DNA of 29,600 nt from an uncultured Bacteroidales bacterium (GTDB lineage Bacteria; Bacteroidota; Bacteroidia; Bacteroidales; UBA932): the NCBI GenBank assembly GCA_927798505.1, contig CAKMNE010000001.1, positions 1 to 29,600 on the forward strand. The letters run 5' to 3'. This document shows, in pieces, positions 17,087 to 25,235 of this stretch (its first letter is position 1; every line of letters begins with the position of its first letter). Under the pieces are notes generated by a model that saw only the letters and a program-made list of their open reading frames with translations, was not told the origin of the DNA and did not search any database. The translations under genes were made by a program, and so were the position numbers.

Positions 17087-18504
17087 TTTTGTGCTTGTTT
17101 CTTGAAATTATTCCAGTAGGCCTCAATTTCTTCAAGGGTCTTGCCGGCAGTGTCAGGGATAACCTTCCACATGATGAGCATGTAAGGTATGCACATCACG
17201 GCAAAGATGAAGAATGTGCCAGCCTGGCTCCATCCCAGAAGGACAGGGGTGAGCTGGCCGATAAGGTAGGTTCCTACCCACAGTGCAAAGCCGGCAATGG
17301 ACATGGCGCGTCCGCGAACGCTGTTAGGGTACATCTCGCTCAGAAGGACGAAGACTACAGCTGAGATGGAGATGGCGCAGCAGAATACATAGGCAAGGAA
17401 GAAGGTAAGCATGAAGCCGTTGCCAAGTCCAAGGGCAGGGCCTGCCGCGAAGTACAGACCTATTGCCACAAGGCAGATAATCATGCCGCTTACTCCCCAG
17501 TAGATGAGTTTCTTGCGTCCGACCTTGTCTATTATGAAGACTGCCAGAATGGTTGTCACCATATTCACAACTCCTACCAGCACGGTGGAGAACATAGGAT
17601 TGTCGAATCCTGCCTGTGAGAAAATCTTAGGACCATAGTAGAGCACTGCGTTGACTCCCATGAACTGGCCGAGTATGGCTATTGCGCTTCCTGCAAGGAC
17701 TGCAATCAGAATGCCGGGCTTGAGCAGGTCTTTCCATGAGCCCTTGTTCTCTCCCTGAAGGGAACTGAGGGTAAGCTGAATTTCCTCACGGATATCGTCT
17801 TCTCTTTTGTAAATTTTGGAGAGTACTCCCTTGGCCTTGTTCATTTTCTGCTTGACAATCAGCCACTTCGGACTCTCCGGGATGAAGAAGATGATGAAGA
17901 AGAAAAGCAGGGCAGGGATGGTTTCGGTGCCGAGCATGCCTCTCCAGGCTTCAGTCTGGAACATCTTGTCCCAAAGAGAAACCTCAGCTGCGTTTGCCGC
18001 AAAAGCAGGGTCTATTCCGCTGTCAATTACCCAGTTCATCAGGTAAGCAAGAAGAAAACCCACTGTAACTGCAAGCTGGTAGAGGGAGACCAGGGTTCCG
18101 CGGATTTTCGCAGGGGAGACCTCGGAAATATAGATAGGAGACACAATCGAAACTATTCCGATTCCCACACCGCCGATAATGCGGAATGCTACAAGCGCAT
18201 TGAAATCTGCGCACACGGCACATCCAATAGCGGAAATGCTGAAAAGAGCAGCGGAGATGAGCATAGTGAGTTTTCGTCCCAGATAATCGCTCAGGGAACC
18301 TGCAACCAGCACTCCGCAAATCGAGCCGATAAGGGCGCAGCCCACATACCATCCTTCTTTGAAATCATTCAGCGCGAACTGCCCTTTGACAATTTCAGTT
18401 GTACCGGAAATAACAGCGGTATCATAGCCGAAAAGAATGCCTCCAATCGCAGCCACTACGGCCATAAAGATTACATATCCGCTGACTTTTTTACTATTGT
18501 TCAT
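17083..18504 (-). CDS. MFS sugar porter (XylE/GalP/GLUT-like)
   Basis: The 473-residue inner-membrane protein has about twelve hydrophobic segments and the signatures of the MFS sugar porter family. These are the N-terminal GGILFGYDTAVISG, the first-loop DYLGRK motif, PESPKWL before the central loop, IIDKVGRKKLIYWG in the second half, SEMYPNSVRGRAMS, and the terminal PDTAGKTLEEIEAYW (the PETKG-like signature). It should import a monosaccharide, probably with H+. Subfamily members take xylose, galactose, glucose or arabinose; the specificity cannot be read. It lies 37 bases downstream of the ROK regulator on the same strand and is coupled to cdd. It may have its own promoter as well as read-through. 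Confidence 0.93.
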   Translation of the reverse strand: MNNSKKVSGYVIFMAVVAAIGGILFGYDTAVISGTTEIVKGQFALNDFKEGWYVGCALIGSICGVLVAGSLSDYLGRKLTMLISAALFSISAIGCAVCADFNALVAFRIIGGVGIGIVSIVSPIYISEVSPAKIRGTLVSLYQLAVTVGFLLAYLMNWVIDSGIDPAFAANAAEVSLWDKMFQTEAWRGMLGTETIPALLFFFIIFFIPESPKWLIVKQKMNKAKGVLSKIYKREDDIREEIQLTLSSLQGENKGSWKDLLKPGILIAVLAGSAIAILGQFMGVNAVLYYGPKIFSQAGFDNPMFSTVLVGVVNMVTTILAVFIIDKVGRKKLIYWGVSGMIICLVAIGLYFAAGPALGLGNGFMLTFFLAYVFCCAISISAVVFVLLSEMYPNSVRGRAMSIAGFALWVGTYLIGQLTPVLLGWSQAGTFFIFAVMCIPYMLIMWKVIPDTAGKTLEEIEAYWNNFKKQAQK

Positions 18505-18529
18505 TTGTTGTTAGTGTTCTTATGGCTTA

Positions 18530-18537
18530 CAAAAATA
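18530..18537 (-). promoter_or_regulatory. Possible promoter -7 box for the sugar porter
   Basis: TATTTTTG on the minus strand fits TAnnTTTG and lies in the gap between the ROK stop and the porter ATG, about 25 bases before the start. No clear -33 element is seen. Confidence 0.35.
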
Positions 18538-18541
18538 GCAA

Positions 18542-19738
18542 TTAATAAGTGAAAATTCCTTTTCTTGCGCATATTCCTGCTGCAATTATTCCATAGTTCG
18601 GCCCCAATTGTGTGACGAGAACGGGAACATCGTAGCTAAGCAGCCTCAACGAGTTCTGTTTTATGGCAACTTCCACCTGTTGCTGGAAGTATGCCGGGGA
18701 TACCTTGGTGAATTTTCCTCCAAGTACTATACAGTCTGGATTGAACAGATTGATCATGCCAGCAAGCTGCTTTCCCAGTTCACGGCTGGTTTCGGAAACC
18801 AGCTCTATGCAAAGCGGGTCTTCCTGCTCTGTAGCATAGAGAATGTCGTCTTCGGTAATCTGCTCTCCACTGCGGACTTTTGCAGAGAGGAGAGATGCTT
18901 CTCCCATCTTTATTCTTTCAATCAGTTTTCTTTGGATTGCCAGCCCGGACACTTCGGTTTCCATACAACCCTTTTTGCCACAATGGCAAACTATGTTGTT
19001 GTCGTAATAATGTATATGCCCCAGTTCTCCCGAATAGCCCTGACGTCCATAATACAGCTCTCCGTTGATAATCATCCCGAGTGCGATTCCCCAGCTGAAA
19101 TTGACAAACAGGATATTCTTTCTGGTGTTGTTATATGTAATGTAATCAGCGTAGGTCAGGGCTTTAGTGTCGTTTTCCACAAACACAGGTAAGCTGAAAT
19201 ATTCCGTTAGAATGCTAGCAAGGGAAGATTTCTGCATCTCCTCAAAATTGTATTTGGTCGCGCTTGTGCCTGTCCTTGAATCAACTCGTCCTCCTAGAGA
19301 TAGCCCGATTGCTGAAATCTTCTCTTTCATTTCTTGGCCAAGATCTTCGAAATATCGGCTTATTCTGTTGCAGACCTCGTCCAGGTTTTCGTGAGTATTC
19401 TCAAAGCGGAAATCGGAATAGCAACGGGCATCAATGAGTTTCCCGGCGAAATCCACTATTCCTACATCCAGGCCTGCATTTTTTATGTCTACACCGATAA
19501 AATAGTGCATGTCGGAACGCACACCATAGACAATTGCCCTGCGTCCTTTGCGCGGGGCACTTTCTTCACCTAATTCTTCAAGCTTTTTTTCTTCAACCAT
19601 TCTGGCTATATGCTTGGCTACTGTTGTGGTGCTCAGATTTACCGATTCCGCTATTCCGGGAATAGTGACCTGTCCGCTCGTCATCAGTTCATCTAGAACT
19701 GCGCGCTCAACCACGTTGAAAGTGTTATTGGCAAACAT
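18542..19738 (-). CDS. ROK-family transcriptional regulator (NagC/XylR-like)
   Basis: The 398-residue protein has an N-terminal winged helix-turn-helix (about 8-55: IPGIAESVNLSTTTVAKHIA) and a C-terminal ROK domain. This is the architecture of NagC, Mlc and XylR, repressors that release DNA on binding a sugar or sugar phosphate. The ROK zinc signature CHCGKKGCMETE is present, preceded by the GELGHIHY histidines. The VENDTKAL segment keeps the sugar-binding Asp. The kinase phosphate loop DxGGT is replaced by DIKNAGLD, so it should be a regulator rather than a kinase. It sits between the sugar porter (same strand) and the divergent epimerase operon and is the only transcription regulator in this part, so it is the likely controller of both. 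The effector is unknown. Confidence 0.92.
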   Translation of the reverse strand: MFANNTFNVVERAVLDELMTSGQVTIPGIAESVNLSTTTVAKHIARMVEEKKLEELGEESAPRKGRRAIVYGVRSDMHYFIGVDIKNAGLDVGIVDFAGKLIDARCYSDFRFENTHENLDEVCNRISRYFEDLGQEMKEKISAIGLSLGGRVDSRTGTSATKYNFEEMQKSSLASILTEYFSLPVFVENDTKALTYADYITYNNTRKNILFVNFSWGIALGMIINGELYYGRQGYSGELGHIHYYDNNIVCHCGKKGCMETEVSGLAIQRKLIERIKMGEASLLSAKVRSGEQITEDDILYATEQEDPLCIELVSETSRELGKQLAGMINLFNPDCIVLGGKFTKVSPAYFQQQVEVAIKQNSLRLLSYDVPVLVTQLGPNYGIIAAGICARKGIFTY

Positions 19739-19796
19739 TTTTGCGAATTAAAGCTCTATTTGGATAATTATGTTTCTTAAATAACTGGGTTCTTTG

Positions 19797-19804
19797 CAAA
19801 TTTA
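19797..19804 (-). promoter_or_regulatory. Possible ROK regulator promoter -7 box
   Basis: TAAATTTG on the minus strand matches TAnnTTTG and lies about 60 bases before the ROK start. A -33 box is not evident in the A/T-rich sequence upstream. An AATTATG/CATAATT inverted repeat with a roughly 40-base gap (19766-19821) flanks it and is a weak operator candidate. Confidence 0.35.
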
Positions 19805-19833
19805 GATATTTATTTCATAATTCATTAAAATTA

Positions 19834-19865
19834 TTTGTCCGTATTTGTAAATTTTAATACTTTTG
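19834..19865 (+). promoter_or_regulatory. Promoter of the glycan-utilization operon
   Basis: TTTG (19834-19837), 20 bases, then TACTTTTG (19858-19865) match the Bacteroidetes -33/-7 consensus with ideal spacing. Transcription should begin near 19870, about 15 bases before the epimerase ATG. I see no other comparable promoter in the short gaps between the plus-strand genes up to 28392, so this one may serve the whole operon. Confidence 0.6.
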
Positions 19866-19885
19866 AACCACTAAAACATAAAACA

Positions 19886-21070
19886 ATGGCCACATTTATC
19901 AAATCGGTTTTGGAAAATAATGCTCTTTGGTACAAGGATGAGCTTGTGGATGGTATCCTGCCTTTCTGGGCAGATAATGGCCTTGACAAGGTTAACGGAG
20001 GTGTTTTCACTTGTTTGGACAGAAGCGGTAAACTGATGGACAGTACCAAGTCCGTATGGTTCCAGGGAAGGTGTGCATACGCATATTCCTATGCATATAA
20101 TAATATAGACAGAAATCCTCTATGGCTGTCTGTTGCCAAATCCTGCATCGATTTCATTGAAAAGCAATGCATCGAGCAAGAGTCCGGGCAACTGTATTTC
20201 TCGGTAACGGCAGAAGGAAAGCCTTTGCGCAAACGCCGTTATGTTTTTTCTGATTGTTTTGCTGCAATTGCCATGGCGGAGTATTCCAAGGCAAGCGGAG
20301 ATCCCTCCTACGCGCACAAGGCTCTGGAGATGTTCAAGCATATCCAGTACATGCTGAATACTCCCGGTTTTCTGGAACCAAAGAGTATGGAGCCGGCAAG
20401 AGGGCATTCCATAACCATGATTCTTATTAATGTTGCCATCGTTCTCAAACAGGTGTCTTCAGACCCTGTTCTTGACAGGCAAATCAGAGATTCCGTCGAG
20501 GCAATTGAACGCTATTTCATGCATCCGGAATTCAAGTGCATTTTGGAAACCGTGACACTGGAAGGCGGTCTGATTGATACCTGTGAGGGTCGTACCATCA
20601 ATCCGGGGCACGGAATAGAGACAGCCTGGTTCCTTATGCAGGCGTCCGAGTTGCTGAATGAACCTCATTACAAGGATCTTGCCTTGACAATTTTCGACTG
20701 GCAGTACGCCTGGGGCTGGGATAAAGAGTACGGCGGAATTATCAATTTCCGTGACTGCAAGGGCTTCCCCAACCAGGATTATTCCCAGGACATGAAATTC
20801 TGGTGGCCTCAGTGCGAGACAGTAATCGCGTCTCTCTACGCATTCAAAATGACCGGAGAGCAGAAGTACTTCGATATCTATCTTCAGACTCATGAGTGGA
20901 TAGTTGAACATCTGAAAGATCCTCAGTATCCTGAATGGTATGGCTATCTGCATCGTGACGGAAGTGTGGCTCAGGATGCAAAAGGCAATCTTTTCAAGGG
21001 TCCGTTCCATATTCCGAGAATGCTTGTGCTTGCAAATATTTTGTGCAATCAAATAATTGAAAAAATATGA
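19886..21070 (+). CDS. AGE/renin-binding-protein-type N-acylglucosamine 2-epimerase
   Basis: The 394-residue protein has the (alpha/alpha)6 AGE fold. Family epimerases interconvert GlcNAc and ManNAc, the step bringing ManNAc from sialic acid toward central metabolism; relatives act on cellobiose, mannose or glucose. Landmarks resemble the renin-binding-protein branch: VNGGVFTCLDRSG (36-48), VWFQGR (57-62), NPGHGIETAWF (239-249), KFWWPQCE (304-311), EWYGYLHRDG (350-359) and KGPFHIPRML (371-380). H242 and H375 are the probable catalytic histidines. I chose the ATG at 19886 because the longer frame would begin within the promoter. There is no signal peptide, so it is cytosolic. The stop overlaps the next gene by ATGA (21067-21070). 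GlcNAc/ManNAc specificity is likely but not proven. Confidence 0.88.
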   Translation: MATFIKSVLENNALWYKDELVDGILPFWADNGLDKVNGGVFTCLDRSGKLMDSTKSVWFQGRCAYAYSYAYNNIDRNPLWLSVAKSCIDFIEKQCIEQESGQLYFSVTAEGKPLRKRRYVFSDCFAAIAMAEYSKASGDPSYAHKALEMFKHIQYMLNTPGFLEPKSMEPARGHSITMILINVAIVLKQVSSDPVLDRQIRDSVEAIERYFMHPEFKCILETVTLEGGLIDTCEGRTINPGHGIETAWFLMQASELLNEPHYKDLALTIFDWQYAWGWDKEYGGIINFRDCKGFPNQDYSQDMKFWWPQCETVIASLYAFKMTGEQKYFDIYLQTHEWIVEHLKDPQYPEWYGYLHRDGSVAQDAKGNLFKGPFHIPRMLVLANILCNQIIEKI

Positions 21071-22446
21071 AACTGAATCTTCTAACAGCACTTCTGATTT
21101 GTCCGCTTTGTTTTGCAGCCTGCAAATCGGATAACTATGTCGGACTTTCTGTAGTCCCTTATGGTACTGTGACCGACAAAATAGAGCTTGACATCAGAGC
21201 AGGACTCATCAACAGCGGCTCTTCAGCTGCTGACTTTGAGCTTGAACTGTGGCTGAACGACGAAATCCTTCTCCAAAAGGACAGTAAAAACCTGATAGGT
21301 GGGGGTAATTCTTGCCTGAAATACAGTCTCCCGACAGCAGGTCTGTCAGGTGACAACCATATTACACTCAAAGTACGCGAAAACGGAAAACCGCAAACTT
21401 GCAGAACTGAAAACTTCAAAGTCATCCCTTCCGATGTAAGGACAGACAAACAGATTGACGGCGCTTGGTGCGGAATCTACCACTGGAGCGAACAGGAAGG
21501 ACTTCACTGGAATAAAGATATAGCAAAGATGACCGACTCCCAATGGAAGGAGCTTGTGAGGGCTATGCACAGCATCAGAATGGATGCAGTGGTTATTCAG
21601 GAAGTCTTCAGAAATCAGGAATATGTAGGCGGTCACGACATGACCCTCGCCACTTACAGCGGAAAAGCATTCTATCCTTCAAAACTTTATTCTGCAAGAA
21701 TGGACAATATTGCTGCCCAGGATCCTTTGGAGGCAATCCTGTCACAGGCAGACGAACTGGATATGAAGGTGCTGGTGGGAGTAGGAATGTGGGCATGGTT
21801 CGATTTCTCTCCTATGTCTCTGGAATGGCATAAGGCCGTTGCCAAGGAGTTGTGGGAAATGTACGGTCATCATAAATCATTCTATGCCTTCTACATTTCA
21901 GAAGAATGTGACGGCTCTCTAACCACCTACGATCCTGACCCTGCAGTTATGCAGAGAAGGAAAACGGAAATAGTGCATTTCTTCAAGGAAATGAAGGAAT
22001 ACTGCGCAGCTCTTGCACCGGACAAGCCTCTTATGCTTGCAACTAACAGCATGAACATTACCCAGAGTCTGGATGTATATCCTCAACTCCTTGAGAATCT
22101 GGACATCCTTTGCCCATTCGGTTTTGCAAGAATGCCGGCGAACGATTTGAGCGGCAAAGAGGCTGCCGATTTGCTGCAGGAGATGTGTGATGAGGCCGGC
22201 TCGCATCTGTGGTTTGACCTTGAAGCATTCCTTTTCAATCCGGATATGTCCCTCTATCCAAAGCCGATTGAGCAGATTATCTCTGAACTTAGGCTTTTGG
22301 ATAATTTTGAGAAGGTTCTTACATATCAGTTCCCGGGAGTGTTCAATGACCCTCAGATGTCCATCCAAATCGGAGAAGACAGAACTGTCCAGCTTTTCCT
22401 TGATTACAAGGATTATCTTAAATCACTTGACGAATCAAACAAATAA
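21067..22446 (+). CDS. DUF4434-like TIM-barrel lipoprotein, putative glycan-active enzyme
   Basis: The 459-residue protein starts with a lipoprotein signal (LCFAAC, Cys19). It then has a probable Ig-like beta domain (about 25-120) and a region resembling the DUF4434 family of predicted TIM-barrel glycoside-hydrolase-like proteins (about 130-450). Barrel-type landmarks are WKELVRAMHSIRMDAVVIQE (160-179), MKVLVGVGMW (233-242), YGHHKSFYAFYISEECDG (266-283) and HLWFDLEAF (380-388). E279/E280 and D384/E386 are the best catalytic candidates by position at strand ends. The start codon overlaps the epimerase stop. It is presumably on the cell surface or the periplasmic face of the outer membrane and acts on the operon's glycan. 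Activity is unproven; the DUF4434 match is by recalled pattern only. Confidence 0.7.
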   Translation: MKLNLLTALLICPLCFAACKSDNYVGLSVVPYGTVTDKIELDIRAGLINSGSSAADFELELWLNDEILLQKDSKNLIGGGNSCLKYSLPTAGLSGDNHITLKVRENGKPQTCRTENFKVIPSDVRTDKQIDGAWCGIYHWSEQEGLHWNKDIAKMTDSQWKELVRAMHSIRMDAVVIQEVFRNQEYVGGHDMTLATYSGKAFYPSKLYSARMDNIAAQDPLEAILSQADELDMKVLVGVGMWAWFDFSPMSLEWHKAVAKELWEMYGHHKSFYAFYISEECDGSLTTYDPDPAVMQRRKTEIVHFFKEMKEYCAALAPDKPLMLATNSMNITQSLDVYPQLLENLDILCPFGFARMPANDLSGKEAADLLQEMCDEAGSHLWFDLEAFLFNPDMSLYPKPIEQIISELRLLDNFEKVLTYQFPGVFNDPQMSIQIGEDRTVQLFLDYKDYLKSLDESNK

Positions 22447-22464
22447 TAACTAATAATCAACACA

Positions 22465-24057
22465 ATGAAAAAAACTGTTTTACCATTGTTCGCTGCAATG
22501 CTCTTCCTTTGCATTGCGTGCCAGGAAGATAGGGGTGCCAATCCTTATGACCCAAACACTCCTATTACAGTTTCACAGATGCCGGATATAGAGTCATTTT
22601 CTCCGACCGAGGGTGGTCCTGGAGATGAGATTCATATCTTCGGTAAGAACTTCGACACTGCAACCGAGGTGAAATTCGGTGGAAAGAAAGCTGAGTCTTT
22701 TGAGATTTTGTCTGAAACCGAGATTTCTGCCATTGTGAGTCAGTACGGAGCAACTGGAAAGGTGTCCGTTACCAATCATAAGGGTACCAGAGAGCTTGCA
22801 GGATTCATCTTCAACAAGCCACAGGAAACTGAAGACCCTAACATGGCTTTAGGAAAGTATGCTTCAGCTTCATCTGAGAATACTCCAGCCAGCAACCTGA
22901 CTGATGGTACTGATGCTCTTTGGCAGGCTCAAAGTACTGAGACCGAGTGGGTTCTCATCGATCTCGGCAAGGTTTGCCGTTTCAACAAGTTTGTTATCAG
23001 CTGGGATCCTGGTGCAAGTGCCACCGCTTTCGAAATCCTTGTTTCAGACGATTCACAGACTTTCACATCTGTTTATTCTACCGATTCTTACAATGCGCTT
23101 GCTGGCGCGGGGGATGGAATCCAGACTATCATCATCGAGGAGACAACCGGACGTTATGTCAAGGTTCTGATGACAAAGTGTATCAATATATGGAACTACA
23201 CCATCAAAGAAATTGAAATCTATAGGGAAGAAGCTGCACCTATTGAGGAAAAAATAAATCTTGCTCTCGGAAAGCCGGCTTCCGTTTCTTCGACCATCGC
23301 AGGAAGCGAGGCTAACCTCACCGATGGTTCGGACGGCTTTATCTGGCAGGCCGGCAGCGCCGACCCTGAAGAATGGGCTATGGTTGATCTGGGCGAGGTC
23401 AAGACTATCAACAATGTAGTTCTCTATGTTGACCCTGGTGCTTGCGCTGTTGAGTTTGATCTTCAGGTTTCTACCGATGGCGAAACATTCACAACCGTCC
23501 TGAACAGAACGGACTATAACCCTTCATACGATGGTGGTGTATGCAATCTGCTCTTCTCTGATTGTGAGGCAAGGTATGTCAAGATGTTCATGAAGAAATG
23601 CATCAATATATGGAATTATACTATCAAGGAGTTTGAGGTTTACAAAAATCCAGCGATGACCAATCTTGCAGTTGGCAAACTCGCCAGCGCATCATCTGAA
23701 AACACTCCTGCAAGCAATTTGACTGACGGAACTGATGCTCTCTGGCAGGCTGGAAGCGCAGAGGAAAACACTGAGTGGGCAAAGATTGACCTAGGCAATC
23801 CTACCAAAATCAACACCCTGCTGCTCAATTGGGACGGTGGAGCAAGTGCAACAGCCTACGACATTCTTGTTTCTTCCGACGATGCCGAGTACACCAAGGT
23901 GTTCGGAACCGAAGCTTATGACTATCAGTACGATGGAGGACTCAACTATGTCAATTTCAGCGAGGTGGAAACCAGATATGTAAAGATTGAGCTGAAGAAA
24001 TGCGTCAATATCTGGAACTACACTCTCAAGGAAGTTGAAATTTACAACTACAAATAG
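22465..24057 (+). CDS. Lipoprotein with IPT/TIG domain and three discoidin (F5/8 type C) domains
   Basis: The 530-residue surface-type lipoprotein has lipidated Cys19 (LCIAC). Next comes an IPT/TIG Ig-like domain (about 40-117, starting IESFSPTEGGPGDEIHIFG). Three tandem F5/8 type C or CBM32-like domains follow (about 126-254, 264-394, 398-528). Each starts with a LALGK-like block and ends with CINIWNYTIKE(I/F)E(I/V)Y or a close variant. There is no catalytic domain, so it is probably the operon's surface glycan-binding protein (SusE/SGBP role), holding the glycan for the neighbouring lipoproteins and SusC/SusD. It lies 18 bases after the DUF4434-like gene and 2 bases before the next gene. 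Family members often bind galactose- or GlcNAc-type sugars, but the ligand is open. Confidence 0.85.
   Translation: MKKTVLPLFAAMLFLCIACQEDRGANPYDPNTPITVSQMPDIESFSPTEGGPGDEIHIFGKNFDTATEVKFGGKKAESFEILSETEISAIVSQYGATGKVSVTNHKGTRELAGFIFNKPQETEDPNMALGKYASASSENTPASNLTDGTDALWQAQSTETEWVLIDLGKVCRFNKFVISWDPGASATAFEILVSDDSQTFTSVYSTDSYNALAGAGDGIQTIIIEETTGRYVKVLMTKCINIWNYTIKEIEIYREEAAPIEEKINLALGKPASVSSTIAGSEANLTDGSDGFIWQAGSADPEEWAMVDLGEVKTINNVVLYVDPGACAVEFDLQVSTDGETFTTVLNRTDYNPSYDGGVCNLLFSDCEARYVKMFMKKCINIWNYTIKEFEVYKNPAMTNLAVGKLASASSENTPASNLTDGTDALWQAGSAEENTEWAKIDLGNPTKINTLLLNWDGGASATAYDILVSSDDAEYTKVFGTEAYDYQYDGGLNYVNFSEVETRYVKIELKKCVNIWNYTLKEVEIYNYK
22840..24048 (+). repeat. Three diverged tandem discoidin-domain coding repeats
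   Basis: Three successive units of about 390 bases (22840-23226, 23254-23646, 23656-24048) encode the discoidin domains. Units 1 and 3 share a nearly identical protein stretch (ASASSENTPASNLTDGTDAL at 133-152 and 407-426) but differ at many synonymous bases. This points to an old duplication kept by selection, not a recent DNA duplication. Unit 2 is more diverged at its start but keeps the NIWNYTIKE end. Confidence 0.75.
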
Positions 24058-24059
24058 AA

Positions 24060-25232
24060 ATGAAACGGAAGCAATTGCTGATTGGTGCGTGTGTATTAGT
24101 AGCCGTGTCTGCTTGCGCGTGCTCCCAAGATAATGGGAGCACCGCACCGACCGGCGGGACGAATGTGGGCAAAAATCCCGAGAAAGAACTTATCTATTCT
24201 TCAGTCGCAGAATCTCAGGAAGCCTATATCAGGTCCTTGCAAACCAGCACCGGTGCTTTGAATTATACTCCGACCGGTACTAGGTTGTGTGCCTATTTTT
24301 CCAATTATGCAGCAATAGGTCTTCTTACAAGACCCGGCATGACCAATGAGAAGATAGTAAAAGAGTATATGGACTGGTATATCGGAAAGCTCAACGGGAA
24401 TATAAATCCCAAGACGGGCGGGGCCGAGATTCCGGGTTCAGTCTATGACTATCAGATTTCCAATGGGGAAGAAATTACCAACGGCACATACGATTCTGTG
24501 GATTCCTATGCTGCCTCCTTCCTTATCCTTGCGGAAAAGCTGATGAACATTTCTGTGGACAATGAGAACTGGCTACAGCAGAGGAGCGAGAAACTCAATC
24601 TTGTCGCTTCGGCATTGATTGCCTGCATAGACAGTCCGAGCGTCAAGGTTCCTGAGGATTTCAGTGCCGATGACAACGACTACCTTTCTGTTGCTTCTTT
24701 TGTTTATCCGGCAAAATACCTGATGGACAATTGTGAGGTGTACAGAGGCCTTCTTGCAGCAAAAAGACTTCAGGATAGAGGGGTAATCACAGATTCCGTG
24801 GACTATAAGTTCTATCTCGACAAGAATGCAGAGGGCATAGAGTCCCAGCTATGGAACAACGGTTCATACAAATGGTTGGACCAGCCTGGAAACAAATGCA
24901 ATTGGAATAATTTCTATGCTGATGCAGTAGCCCAGCTCACTCCTGTGATGATGGGTGTCATCAAAGCCAATGATTCAAGGGCCATCAGCCTCTGGAATGA
25001 GTTCAACAATCATTTCGGAGAGTGGAGCAGCGGGCATAACTATTCCGATTTCCCTTGGGTTTTCATCTGCTTCGGAGCTGCAAGTATGGGCGACAAGGAT
25101 AGAGTTGATGCATTTGTCAAACACATTTATTCCTTCACTTCAAAGAGCTCCCAGAAGAAAAACTGGTACAGTGCAGAAGCGGGAGAGTTGATGATTGCAA
25201 TGGATTTAATAAAAAACAATACAACATTCTAA
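24060..25232 (+). CDS. Lipoprotein of unknown function, possibly a six-hairpin glycosidase-like protein
   Basis: I do not recognise a specific family. The 390-residue protein has a lipoprotein signal (AVSAC, Cys19; Cys21 is an alternative) and a low-complexity linker (22-40). The rest looks mainly alpha-helical with regularly spaced aromatic/acidic motifs: GTYDSVDSYAASF (142-154), DYLSVASFVYPAKYL (207-221), NWNNFYADAVAQLTPV (281-296), NYSDFPWVFICFGA (327-340) and NWYSAEAGELMIAMD (368-382). This rhythm is typical of (alpha/alpha)6-barrel enzymes such as GH76, GH88 or GH8 types, so a glycan hydrolase or lyase is a reasonable inference. D145, D148 and D288 are candidate active-site acids. The gene is packed between the discoidin lipoprotein (2-base gap) and susC (3-base gap), supporting a role in the same glycan pathway. 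Confidence 0.6.
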   Translation: MKRKQLLIGACVLVAVSACACSQDNGSTAPTGGTNVGKNPEKELIYSSVAESQEAYIRSLQTSTGALNYTPTGTRLCAYFSNYAAIGLLTRPGMTNEKIVKEYMDWYIGKLNGNINPKTGGAEIPGSVYDYQISNGEEITNGTYDSVDSYAASFLILAEKLMNISVDNENWLQQRSEKLNLVASALIACIDSPSVKVPEDFSADDNDYLSVASFVYPAKYLMDNCEVYRGLLAAKRLQDRGVITDSVDYKFYLDKNAEGIESQLWNNGSYKWLDQPGNKCNWNNFYADAVAQLTPVMMGVIKANDSRAISLWNEFNNHFGEWSSGHNYSDFPWVFICFGAASMGDKDRVDAFVKHIYSFTSKSSQKKNWYSAEAGELMIAMDLIKNNTTF

Positions 25233-25235
25233 AAT

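Noticed and set aside
17083..18504. Naming the MFS protein NanT (sialic acid transporter)
   Set aside because: Its signatures (PESPKWL, PDTAGKTLEEIE, DKVGRKK) are those of the general sugar porter family; the epimerase context alone is not enough to assign sialic acid.
22840..24048. CRISPR or simple tandem DNA repeat
   Set aside because: The three units are about 390 bases each, diverged at synonymous sites and in one reading frame: they are protein domain duplications.
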